A model generated the notes under the pieces. The model was not told where the DNA came from and ran no database searches. It worked only from the letters and a program-made list of their open reading frames with translations. A stretch of DNA of 64,000 nt, from NCBI RefSeq assembly GCF_021206925.1, contig NZ_JAJPRF010000002.1, forward strand, positions 372,001-436,000. Direction: 5' to 3'. This document shows, piece after piece, positions 1 through 8,399 of this stretch. Position numbers and translations under genes: made by a program. Every line of letters starts with the position of its first letter. The first letter of the stretch is position 1. Origin of the DNA: Rhodoflexus caldus. Lineage in GTDB: Bacteria > Bacteroidota > Bacteroidia > Cytophagales > Thermoflexibacteraceae.

Positions 1-1
1 A

Positions 2-1264
<1,263 letters not shown>

Positions 1265-1289
1265 AAAAAATCCACATACATCCGATATT

Positions 1290-1330
1290 CAGCCCTTGTC
1301 GTTCACATGAATACGCCAAGGGCTGTTTAA
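1290..1330 (+). terminator. Intrinsic terminator after gyrB
   Basis: A perfect 9-bp inverted repeat (cagcccttg at 1290-1298, caagggctg at 1317-1325) is followed directly by TTTAATT. It lies 25 bp after the gyrB stop and before the next gene, so it most likely ends the gyrB transcript. Confidence 0.7.
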
Positions 1331-1349
1331 TTGTAAAAAAATTGTGCTT

Positions 1350-1897
1350 ATGGAAGCTACACTTGAACAACTCAAATTTCCCGTCGGAAAATTTCAGGCA
1401 CCTGAAGTTTTTACCACAGACCTACTGCAACAAAACATGCAAGAACTTGCCACACTGCCGCAAAAACTCAAAGAAGCCGTTGCAGGCTGGTCGGAAGAAC
1501 AGTTAGACACTCCCTATCGCCCGGGAGGCTGGACAATCCGTCAGGTAATTCACCACTTGGCAGACAGCCACATGAACGGACTAAGTCGCATCAAATTGGC
1601 ACTGACAGAGGAAAACCCAACCGTTAAACCTTACCATGAAGACCTATGGGCGGAATTGGCAGACAGTAAGCTCATGCCTGTTGAGCCTGCCTTGCAAATT
1701 ATAGAAGGTGTTCATGCCAAATGGGTGATGTTACTTCAACACATGCACAGCGAACAGTGGCAGCGCGTATTTACGCATTTACGCATCCGCAATATGGTAA
1801 AACCTTTACCATCGCTTACCAAACAGCTATGTATGCATGGCATGGCAAACACCGTTTGGCACATATCACACAACTAAAAAGCCGCATGGGTTGGTAG
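1350..1897 (+). pseudogene. YfiT/DinB-superfamily metal-dependent enzyme, frameshifted by an 8-bp duplication
   Basis: The first frame, from ATG 1350, reads as a YfiT-like (bacillithiol transferase/putative metal-dependent hydrolase) protein: PVGKFQAPE near the N-terminus, then YRPGGWTIRQVIHHLADSH and LALTEENPTVKPY. After about residue 142 it becomes nonsense and stops at 1877. A second frame starting at the same point (about 1778) continues the family exactly: THPQYGKTFTIAYQT, then YAWHGKHRLAHITQLKSR, stopping TAG at 1895-1897. The switch coincides with a perfect tandem duplication of tttacgca at 1770-1785; removing one copy restores a single frame. The lost segment contains the C-terminal metal-ligand histidines, so the protein as read would be inactive. 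A sequencing error is possible but an 8-bp duplication is an unusual one. Confidence 0.85.
1770..1785 (+). repeat. 8-bp tandem duplication causing the frameshift
   Basis: tttacgca occurs twice head to tail (1770-1777 and 1778-1785) inside the YfiT-like gene. One copy gives the conserved reading VFTHPQYGKTF; two copies shift the frame by +2. Confidence 0.9.
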
Positions 1898-2002
1898 TTG
1901 TCATTGGTCTAAATAAAAAACTTTTTGTTGGTTTTTTTAAACACAGATAACGCGGATTTGTTTACATGAACACCTTCATTAGTGTTTACCTGTATCATAC
2001 AT

Positions 2003-2036
2003 AAACCTGACAGTTCTCTAAAACCTGTCAGGTTTT
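2003..2036. terminator. Bidirectional hairpin between the converging YfiT-like gene and purN
   Basis: aaacctgacag (2003-2013) pairs with ctgtcaggttt (2025-2035) across an 11-nt loop, and the right arm is itself a near-palindrome (aacctgtcaggtt). T-rich flanks lie on both sides. It sits between convergent genes, as expected for a shared terminator. Confidence 0.55.
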
Positions 2037-2103
2037 AATCACCTGTTTTTCAGCAACTTATACAATCAGGTTTGCAAATCGCTTGCACTTTTATCCTTCA
2101 AAA

Positions 2104-2706
2104 TCATGGCACATCAGGTAATGCGTTTGAGCTTGCCTCACTGCTTACATGCAGTAAATCAGCCACCACTTGCGGATAGTGCTCATACTCCAACGCATGA
2201 ATCCGCGCCGCAAGTGTGTCGGGGGTATCGGTTGGGTAAACAGGACATTCCGCCTGCCTGATAATCTGCCCTTCGTCGTAGTGTTCGTTCACGTAGTGAA
2301 TGGTGATACCCGAAACCTGCTCGCCTGCTGCTATTACGGCCTCATGTACCTTTGCACCATACATGCCCTTTCCGCCAAATTTGGGCAGCAAGGCCGGATG
2401 AATGTTGATGATGCGCTGCGGAAATTGCGCAACAATTGCAGCAGGCATCAGCCACAGAAAACCCGCTAATACTATCAAATCGGTTTTTTCATCAAGGAGT
2501 CGCCGCAATATTTTGTCCGATTCATAGAAATCGTGGCGATTGAATACTACTGTCGGTACTTGCAAAGCGGCCGCCCGTGCCAGCACACCTGCATGGGGCT
2601 TGTTACAGTAAACAACAAACCGCAGGTTCGGAATGTGTTGAAATTTTTTGATGATATTTTCGGCGTTAGTACCGCTTCCGGAAGCAAATAAAGCAACAGT
2701 AGGCAT
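2104..2706 (-). CDS. purN: Phosphoribosylglycinamide formyltransferase (PurN)
   Basis: It transfers a formyl group from 10-formyltetrahydrofolate to glycinamide ribonucleotide, the third step of purine synthesis. The 200-aa length is normal for the family. Visible features are the N-terminal GSGTNAENI loop (10-18), the active-site block NIHPALLPKFGG with Asn101 and His103, and HYDEGQII carrying Asp144, which together form the catalytic triad. It lies just downstream of a UbiA-type gene on the same strand and is probably cotranscribed with it, though the functions are unrelated. ATG start at 2706. Confidence 0.95.
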   Translation of the reverse strand: MPTVALFASGSGTNAENIIKKFQHIPNLRFVVYCNKPHAGVLARAAALQVPTVVFNRHDFYESDKILRRLLDEKTDLIVLAGFLWLMPAAIVAQFPQRIINIHPALLPKFGGKGMYGAKVHEAVIAAGEQVSGITIHYVNEHYDEGQIIRQAECPVYPTDTPDTLAARIHALEYEHYPQVVADLLHVSSEASSNALPDVP

Positions 2707-2724
2707 GAAAAAGATGTAAATTTT

Positions 2725-3606
2725 TTATTGATAAACAGCCCCCCACAAAACAACTGCCATTCCGACTATCATCAGCAGTTTTAAGCGCGTGGCAAGCGCG
2801 GCAAAATGATTAACCGCCTTAGCGGATTGCAATTGCCACGCGAAAATACAAAACAGTGCCGAAAGGAACAGCCATGCGAACATGATTAGCCCTCCTTCTT
2901 TCATGGCGGCCATAGCTCCGCAGGCTGCAATTATCAACAAAGCCGTTGCCGATGCCACTCTTTTAGCAGCAGGTACACCAAGCACTACGGGCAATGTGCG
3001 GCAATTGGCAAGCCTGTCTCCCTCCGCATCTTCCAAGCATTTGACCTGTTCGCGCAGGAAATGGGTAAGCCCTGCAAAAACCATCAACTCGTAGAGCGCA
3101 TTATTCACTTCGTTGCACAGCAAACGGAGGGAAAAAAAGGAGGCTGCACTCAACAATGCTACTGTCAGATTGCCTATCACGGGTGTGCATTTGAGTTTTC
3201 GTGCATATGCTATCAGCGCAAGCGCACTTCCCATTGTCAGCCACAAAAGCCGTTGGTTCATCAGGGAAAACAGCAAGCCACTGATAAACAGCGCAATAGC
3301 TATTACAATAGCCTGATGGACAGAGAATTTTCCGGCAGGTAACGGTCGTTGGGGTTTATTGATGCAGTCAATTGTAAGGTCGGCGCAATCGTTAATTACG
3401 TAGCCACCCGCAGCAGTACACACCACTGCCATTACCCAGCCAACAACCGCAAACGGCGATAATGCACAATTGCCGACCAACAGCCAATAAGCAGCCAAAA
3501 GCGAAACAGCCAGCAGTAAAAGGTTAGATAAGCGAACGAGACGGAAAAAGGCAGCCACGATACGGGTATATGAGGGATATAAATACAACAAGAGGGCGGC
3601 TTGCAC
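2725..3606 (-). CDS. UbiA-family prenyltransferase (geranylgeranylglycerol-phosphate geranylgeranyltransferase-like)
   Basis: This is an integral membrane prenyltransferase of about 290 aa with roughly eight hydrophobic segments. It carries the two Asp-rich motifs of the UbiA superfamily: NDCADLTIDCINKPQRPLPAG and, later, EDAEGDRLANCRTLPV. Substrates cannot be read from the sequence. The NKPQRPLPAG wording resembles the GGGP-synthase-like and menaquinone/heme-type UbiA proteins common in Bacteroidota. No ATG opens the frame. GTG at 3606 has AGGAGG four bases upstream (complement of 3611-3616); TTG at 3627 is the alternative. It is the first gene of a likely two-gene unit with purN. Confidence 0.85.
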   Translation of the reverse strand: MQAALLLYLYPSYTRIVAAFFRLVRLSNLLLLAVSLLAAYWLLVGNCALSPFAVVGWVMAVVCTAAGGYVINDCADLTIDCINKPQRPLPAGKFSVHQAIVIAIALFISGLLFSLMNQRLLWLTMGSALALIAYARKLKCTPVIGNLTVALLSAASFFSLRLLCNEVNNALYELMVFAGLTHFLREQVKCLEDAEGDRLANCRTLPVVLGVPAAKRVASATALLIIAACGAMAAMKEGGLIMFAWLFLSALFCIFAWQLQSAKAVNHFAALATRLKLLMIVGMAVVLWGAVYQ

Positions 3607-3753
3607 CGACCCTCCTGTTTCTTTCAACCAGCTATGAAAAGAAATATCTAAAGCACGGCTCTAAATATTTACTGCCTGCGCAAAACTATTCTTTCTTACA
3701 AAAGAAAAGAGCGTTTTAACATTTTTTAACAAAACAACAAACTTAGACTTTTG

Positions 3754-5109
3754 TTATTTGCGCCTGCGGGAAAATGTCTTACTGTTACCTGTTCCTTTGG
3801 CAGTGGATTTTGACTTGCCAACGGGTTTGGATTTACTGCCGGGCTTTCGCTGTGTCGGTTTGTTCTTTTTCTCATGGAATGCCCCCTGAAAATCAGGGTT
3901 TTCACGGCGCTTTTGGCGGTCTATTTCCCGCGCCATTGCCTGCTGTTCCTCAAAACCTGTCGGCTCTATCTTTACCTCGGCGGGCAGTTCCATTACAGGG
4001 ATGGTTTGACGAATGAGTTTTTGTATTTTCTCTATGTGATATACCTCTGCCTCGGTACAGAAAGTAATGGCAATACCTTCCTCCCCTGCCCTGCCCGTCC
4101 GACCGATACGATGTACGTAGTCCTCATAGATAATCGGCACATCAAAATTGATTACATGGCTTACTTCGCTTACATCAATGCCGCGTGCTGCCACATCGGT
4201 AGCAACCAAAATGCGCACGCCCCCCTCTTTAAAAGCTTGCATGGCATTGATGCGCGTATTTTGCCCTTTGTTGGCATGAATGATACGCACAAAAGGCGTT
4301 ATTTTTCTGGAAATAAACTTGCCGATATTTTCGGCATTTTCTTTGGTGCGGCAAAATATAATTGCGCGGGTGATTTGCGTTTCGTCTGCCAGCAGATGCC
4401 CCAATAAATTGACTTTGGTTTTTAGGTTGGGCACAAAATACAGTTGCTGTGCCACTGTCTGGGCAGCTGTTGCCTGTGGTGCTATCTCCACGCGGATGGG
4501 GGCTTCCAGAAATTCTTCGGAGAGACGCACTACCTTGTCGGGCATGGTAGCAGAAAACAACAGGTTTTGCCGCTTGCGTGGGATGATTTCCAGCAACTTG
4601 CGGATTTGCGGCATAAAACCCATGTCCATTAACTTATCGGCTTCATCTAAAATAAAGCACTTTAACTCTTTGAGTACCAGCTCGCCTGTGCGGTACACAT
4701 CCATAAACCGCCCGGGTGTGGCAATAATCACATCCGTTCCGGCTTTGACGGCATCTACCTGTGCTTTCATACCTATACCGCCATACAATGCCGTGCATCG
4801 CAAATCGGTATAGGCCGATAAGCGTTTAAAATGTTCGGCAATTTGCATGACCAACTCACGCGTGGGCGCAATAATCAGCGCACGGGGGAAGTCGGTTTGC
4901 GCATATTTTAACCGCATGAGCAACGGCAGCAGATAAGCGGCTGTTTTGCCTGTCCCCGTCTGCGCAATACCCAGCACGTCATGCCCCTCCAATGCCAGCG
5001 GAATGGCTTTTTCCTGAATGGGCGTGGGTGTTTCCCATCCCAAATCCTGAATAGCGCTGAACAGTTGTTTATTGAGCTTAAATGCCGCAAATCCGGTTGT
5101 TTCTTCCAT
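3754..5109 (-). CDS. DEAD-box ATP-dependent RNA helicase, RhlE-like
   Basis: This is an RNA-unwinding ATPase for ribosome assembly or mRNA turnover. All core motifs are present in order: Q-motif region PTPIQEKAIP, AQTGTGKTAAYLLP (motif I), PTRELVMQI (Ia), TPGRFMD (Ib), DEAD (II), SAT (III), ATDVAARGID (V) and HRIGRTGRAG (VI). The last roughly 60 residues are a Lys/Arg/Ser/Gly-rich basic tail, typical of RhlE proteins and presumably RNA-binding. The frame opens with GTG at 5124, immediately after the hemL stop. ATG at 5109 places the Q-motif at the usual distance and is preferred. Probably cotranscribed with hemL. Confidence 0.93.
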   Translation of the reverse strand: MEETTGFAAFKLNKQLFSAIQDLGWETPTPIQEKAIPLALEGHDVLGIAQTGTGKTAAYLLPLLMRLKYAQTDFPRALIIAPTRELVMQIAEHFKRLSAYTDLRCTALYGGIGMKAQVDAVKAGTDVIIATPGRFMDVYRTGELVLKELKCFILDEADKLMDMGFMPQIRKLLEIIPRKRQNLLFSATMPDKVVRLSEEFLEAPIRVEIAPQATAAQTVAQQLYFVPNLKTKVNLLGHLLADETQITRAIIFCRTKENAENIGKFISRKITPFVRIIHANKGQNTRINAMQAFKEGGVRILVATDVAARGIDVSEVSHVINFDVPIIYEDYVHRIGRTGRAGEEGIAITFCTEAEVYHIEKIQKLIRQTIPVMELPAEVKIEPTGFEEQQAMAREIDRQKRRENPDFQGAFHEKKNKPTQRKPGSKSKPVGKSKSTAKGTGNSKTFSRRRK

Positions 5110-5124
5110 GCCTGTTTTGTTCAC

Positions 5125-6435
5125 TTATTCAACGTTCGCAACCTCCTTGGCCACTAATGCCAGCACCTCGGCATTGGCCTGCTCAATGTGCTGCAAATCG
5201 GCCTCGCTCAGGGCTGTGGAAACAAACAGGCTTTCATATTGCGAAGGTGCCAGATACACACCGCGCTCCAGCATCTCGCGGAAATATTTGCCAAATAGTT
5301 GTGTATCAGATGTTTTGGCACTTTCAAAGTCAGTAACGGGCTTATCGGTAAAAAACAGGCTGTACATAGAGCCGATTTCATTGATGGTGAAGTTCAGCCC
5401 GTTGGCTGCCAATGCTTTGCGGATGCCGTCGGTAATGCGGCTTGTGTTTTGGGCAACCTGCGTATAGACTTCGGGGTGCTCGTTCAGGTAATTCAGCATG
5501 GCCATACCTGCACTCATGGCAATTGGGTTGCCTGAAAGTGTGCCTGCCTGATAAACTTTACCGGCAGGTGAAACACAATCCATGATTTCCTTTTTGCCGC
5601 CGTAAGCACCCACAGGCAAGCCGCCACCAATGATTTTGCCCATAGTAGTCATGTCGGGGCGGATGCCGAACAGTTCCTGTGCGCCACCTTTGGAAAGACG
5701 GAAGCCCGTCATTACTTCGTCAAAAATATAAACAATGCCATGCTTGTCGCAAAGGGTACGCAGACCTTCCAGAAAGCCTTTTTGAGGCAGCACACAACCC
5801 ATATTGCCTACCACCGGCTCAATGATGATGGCTGCAATTTGGTTGGGGTTCGCATCAATCAGTGATTCTACTGCCGCAAGGTCGTTGTAGGGTGCCGTAA
5901 GTGTGTCATTGGCAACGCCTTGCGTAACGCCCGGGCTGTCGGGTGCGCCCATCGTAACCGCACCGCTGCCTGCCGCTATCAGGAAACTATCGCCGTGCCC
6001 GTGATAGCAGCCTTCAAATTTGATGATTTTATTGCGGCCTGTATAACCTCTGGCCACGCGAATGGCAGACATACAAGCCTCGGTGCCGCTGTTTACCATG
6101 CGCACCTTTTCTACGGAAGGCACCATGCTGCAAATCAGTTCTGCCATTTCCACCTCGCGGCGCGTGGGTGCACCAAAAGAGAACGAACTTTCTACGGCTT
6201 TTATCACCGCTTCCTGAATCATGGGGTTGGCATGCCCCAAAATCATAGGCCCCCACGAGTTGATAAGTTCTATGTAACGATTGCCGTCTTCATCAAAAAG
6301 ATAGGCACCCTTAGCAGATTTAATAAACACAGGATTGCCGCCCACTGCACGAAAAGCACGCACGGGTGAGTTCACCCCTCCCGGGATATATTGCAATGCC
6401 TGTTGAAAGAGCTCATGGCTGATTGTATGATTCAT
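5125..6435 (-). CDS. hemL: Glutamate-1-semialdehyde 2,1-aminomutase
   Basis: This PLP enzyme converts glutamate-1-semialdehyde to 5-aminolevulinate in the C5 route to heme. Its 436 aa is the standard length. Motifs: NSPVRAFRAVGG near the N-terminus, VNSGTEACMSAIRVARG, the PLP-binding FDEVMTGFR (239 onward) and TMGKIIGGGLPVGAYGG with the Schiff-base Lys267. The stop TAA abuts the helicase frame directly. A 141-bp gap upstream separates it from def. Confidence 0.97.
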   Translation of the reverse strand: MNHTISHELFQQALQYIPGGVNSPVRAFRAVGGNPVFIKSAKGAYLFDEDGNRYIELINSWGPMILGHANPMIQEAVIKAVESSFSFGAPTRREVEMAELICSMVPSVEKVRMVNSGTEACMSAIRVARGYTGRNKIIKFEGCYHGHGDSFLIAAGSGAVTMGAPDSPGVTQGVANDTLTAPYNDLAAVESLIDANPNQIAAIIIEPVVGNMGCVLPQKGFLEGLRTLCDKHGIVYIFDEVMTGFRLSKGGAQELFGIRPDMTTMGKIIGGGLPVGAYGGKKEIMDCVSPAGKVYQAGTLSGNPIAMSAGMAMLNYLNEHPEVYTQVAQNTSRITDGIRKALAANGLNFTINEIGSMYSLFFTDKPVTDFESAKTSDTQLFGKYFREMLERGVYLAPSQYESLFVSTALSEADLQHIEQANAEVLALVAKEVANVE

Positions 6436-6576
6436 AGTACGGTTAATTTAGATTAGTTTTTCGGCATATGATAAACAAGAAAAAATTAGCGCAATATGTC
6501 AAAATACTCTTACTGATAACATGTTTGACTTGCCCGACTGTTTAAATCATATACCACACATTGTTTGTTTTTTTGA

Positions 6577-7134
6577 TTACTTGCTCTGCGGGAATCGCAT
6601 CCTGTAAGTATGCTTTACATCCCCTTTGCTGATTTTGGTCAGTTTTCCCTGAATCAATCGCTTTTTCAGCGGGTTGATATGGTCAATAAACAGCACTCCC
6701 TGAATATGGTCGTACTCGTGCTGAATCACACGGGCTTTCATGCCGTCGTAGGTTTCCTCGTGCAGTTCCCAATTCTCGTCGTAGTAGCGGATGCGCACCT
6801 GTGCTTGTCGCTGTACTTCCTCGCGAATGGAAGGAATGCTCAGGCAACCTTCTTCAAAGCCCCATTTGTCGCCCGTTTCTTCCAAAATGGTCGGATTGAT
6901 GAAAACTTTTTTAAAATCTTTTATTTCCTCATCATCCGTTCCGCTGCCATCTACCACAAACAGGCGCAGCGAAAGCCCGATTTGCGGTGCTGCAAGTCCG
7001 ATACCCTCCGCATTGTGCATCGTATCAAACATATCAGCGATGAGTTTAGGCAGGTCTTTGGGGTTCTCTTTGGTCAGTTCGGCTGCTACTTTGCGCAGCA
7101 CGGGGTCGCCATAGGCTACAATCGGATAAATCAT
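6577..7134 (-). CDS. def: Peptide deformylase
   Basis: It removes the formyl group from the N-terminal Met of nascent proteins. The three metal-enzyme motifs are intact: GIGLAAPQIG (44-53), EGCLS with metal-ligand Cys97, and QHEYDH with His139, Glu140 and His143. Length 185 aa. Its ATG overlaps the ruvX stop as ATGA (7131-7134), so the two are translationally coupled. Confidence 0.97.
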   Translation of the reverse strand: MIYPIVAYGDPVLRKVAAELTKENPKDLPKLIADMFDTMHNAEGIGLAAPQIGLSLRLFVVDGSGTDDEEIKDFKKVFINPTILEETGDKWGFEEGCLSIPSIREEVQRQAQVRIRYYDENWELHEETYDGMKARVIQHEYDHIQGVLFIDHINPLKKRLIQGKLTKISKGDVKHTYRMRFPQSK

Positions 7135-7559
7135 AATATTGTATTCTTTTTTTGTTCCATGTAAGATTGCAGGATGATGGCAGCGCTCACTTTGTCTAAA
7201 TTGCCCTGCTTCTCCATGCGGTCTTTTTTCTTGCTTCCGGCAGCTATCATACTTTGCATCGCCATCACAGAAGTAAACCTTTCGTCCACCTCGGCCAGCG
7301 GCATATCGGGGAATCGTTTGCGGAAGGCTTTGATAAAGCCTCTGACCATAAAAGTGGTGCCTGTATCGTTATTATTCAGCTTTTTAGGCATTCCGATAAT
7401 AACTTCATCCACCGGCTCGGCAGTCATATATTTTGCCAGAAAATCCATTAACTGAGCGGTAGGAATGGTTTCCAGAGGAGAGGCAATCAGTTGCATCGGG
7501 TCGCTCACTGCGATACCCGTCCGCTTGCTGCCATAGTCAATAGCTAATATTCTACCCAA
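7131..7559 (-). CDS. ruvX: Putative pre-16S rRNA nuclease / Holliday junction resolvase-like protein (RuvX/YqgF)
   Basis: This is an RNase H-fold protein of 142 aa for 5'-end maturation of 16S rRNA. It shows GRILAIDYGSKRTGIAVSD at the N-terminus, VIIGMPKKLN in the middle and DERFTSVMA plus DKVSAAIILQSYME near the end, which hold the catalytic acidic residues. The open frame extends upstream to 7865, into dapF on the other strand, but the conserved protein begins at a TTG (7559-7557). A TAnnTTTG promoter element lies 22 bases upstream of that TTG, which supports this start and excludes the longer one. Coupled to def by ATGA. Confidence 0.92.
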   Translation of the reverse strand: MGRILAIDYGSKRTGIAVSDPMQLIASPLETIPTAQLMDFLAKYMTAEPVDEVIIGMPKKLNNNDTGTTFMVRGFIKAFRKRFPDMPLAEVDERFTSVMAMQSMIAAGSKKKDRMEKQGNLDKVSAAIILQSYMEQKKNTIL

Positions 7560-7580
7560 TTTTTTTACGAAATTGCACTG

Positions 7581-7588
7581 CAAAGGTA
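7581..7588 (-). promoter_or_regulatory. Bacteroidota -7 promoter element (TACCTTTG) for ruvX-def
   Basis: The minus strand reads TACCTTTG, a match to the Bacteroidota consensus TAnnTTTG. It leaves a leader of roughly 15 nt before the TTG start of ruvX. Confidence 0.6.
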
Positions 7589-7607
7589 ACGAAAAACGCA
7601 CAAACCC

Positions 7608-8399
7608 ATGAGAATAGATTTCTGCAAGTATCAGGGAACAGGCAATGACTTTGTCATGATTGATAACAGAGGCCGGTGGTTTCCTGCCGAAGACGAGCAA
7701 TTGGTAGCACAACTCTGCCACCGCCGTTTCGGTATTGGTGCCGACGGGCTTATTTTGGTACAAGAACACACCGATTATCCCTTTGAAATGGTTTATTTCA
7801 ATGCCGACGGACGACGCGGCAGCCTTTGTGGCAACGGAGGCCGCTGTACGGTTGCTTTTGCGCATCGGTTGGGGCTAATAGGTAACAATACGCGGTTTAT
7901 GGCAGCCGACGGCCTGCATGAGGCACGGATAGATGAGCAGCAACTCGTTTGGTTGCAAATGGCTGATGTTCAAAATATCACCCCTTGGAGCGACAACTAT
8001 TTTCTCAATACAGGTTCTCCGCACGTAGTGCAGTTTGAGCAGACCATTGCCGATTTTCCCGTATATGAAAAAGGCAAGGCAATACGTTATCTGCCGGACT
8101 TCGCACCGGGCGGTACTAATGTCAATTTTGTTGAAATTCAATCAGATAATAAACTCTACGTGCGCACCTACGAACGCGGCGTGGAAGATGAAACCTATTC
8201 TTGCGGTACAGGAGTAACAGCCGCGGCATTGGCTTACAGCGCTTCGTGTAAACAACCCACAGGTGAGCAACAGGTTGTTGATATCAGAACGCCGGGCGGC
8301 AATTTGAAAGTGGCATTTCGTCATTTGCCCGAATCTTTTTCCGATATTTGGCTGATAGGGCCTGCCGAATATGTTTTCAGTGGAACAATTGAGCGATAA
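7608..8399 (+). CDS. dapF: Diaminopimelate epimerase
   Basis: It interconverts LL- and meso-diaminopimelate in lysine and peptidoglycan synthesis. Both catalytic cysteines are present: Cys74 in SLCGNGGRC and Cys199 in YSCGTGVTAAALA. The N-terminal YQGTGNDFVMIDNR is also typical. 263 aa, ATG start, divergent from ruvX. Its last 29 bases overlap the start of the following TPR-kinase gene in another frame, so the two may be translationally coupled. Confidence 0.97.
   Translation: MRIDFCKYQGTGNDFVMIDNRGRWFPAEDEQLVAQLCHRRFGIGADGLILVQEHTDYPFEMVYFNADGRRGSLCGNGGRCTVAFAHRLGLIGNNTRFMAADGLHEARIDEQQLVWLQMADVQNITPWSDNYFLNTGSPHVVQFEQTIADFPVYEKGKAIRYLPDFAPGGTNVNFVEIQSDNKLYVRTYERGVEDETYSCGTGVTAAALAYSASCKQPTGEQQVVDIRTPGGNLKVAFRHLPESFSDIWLIGPAEYVFSGTIER

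Noticed and set aside
7560-7865. Long N-terminal extension of ruvX
   Set aside because: It would lie antisense to dapF and upstream of the promoter box; the conserved protein starts at the TTG 7559.
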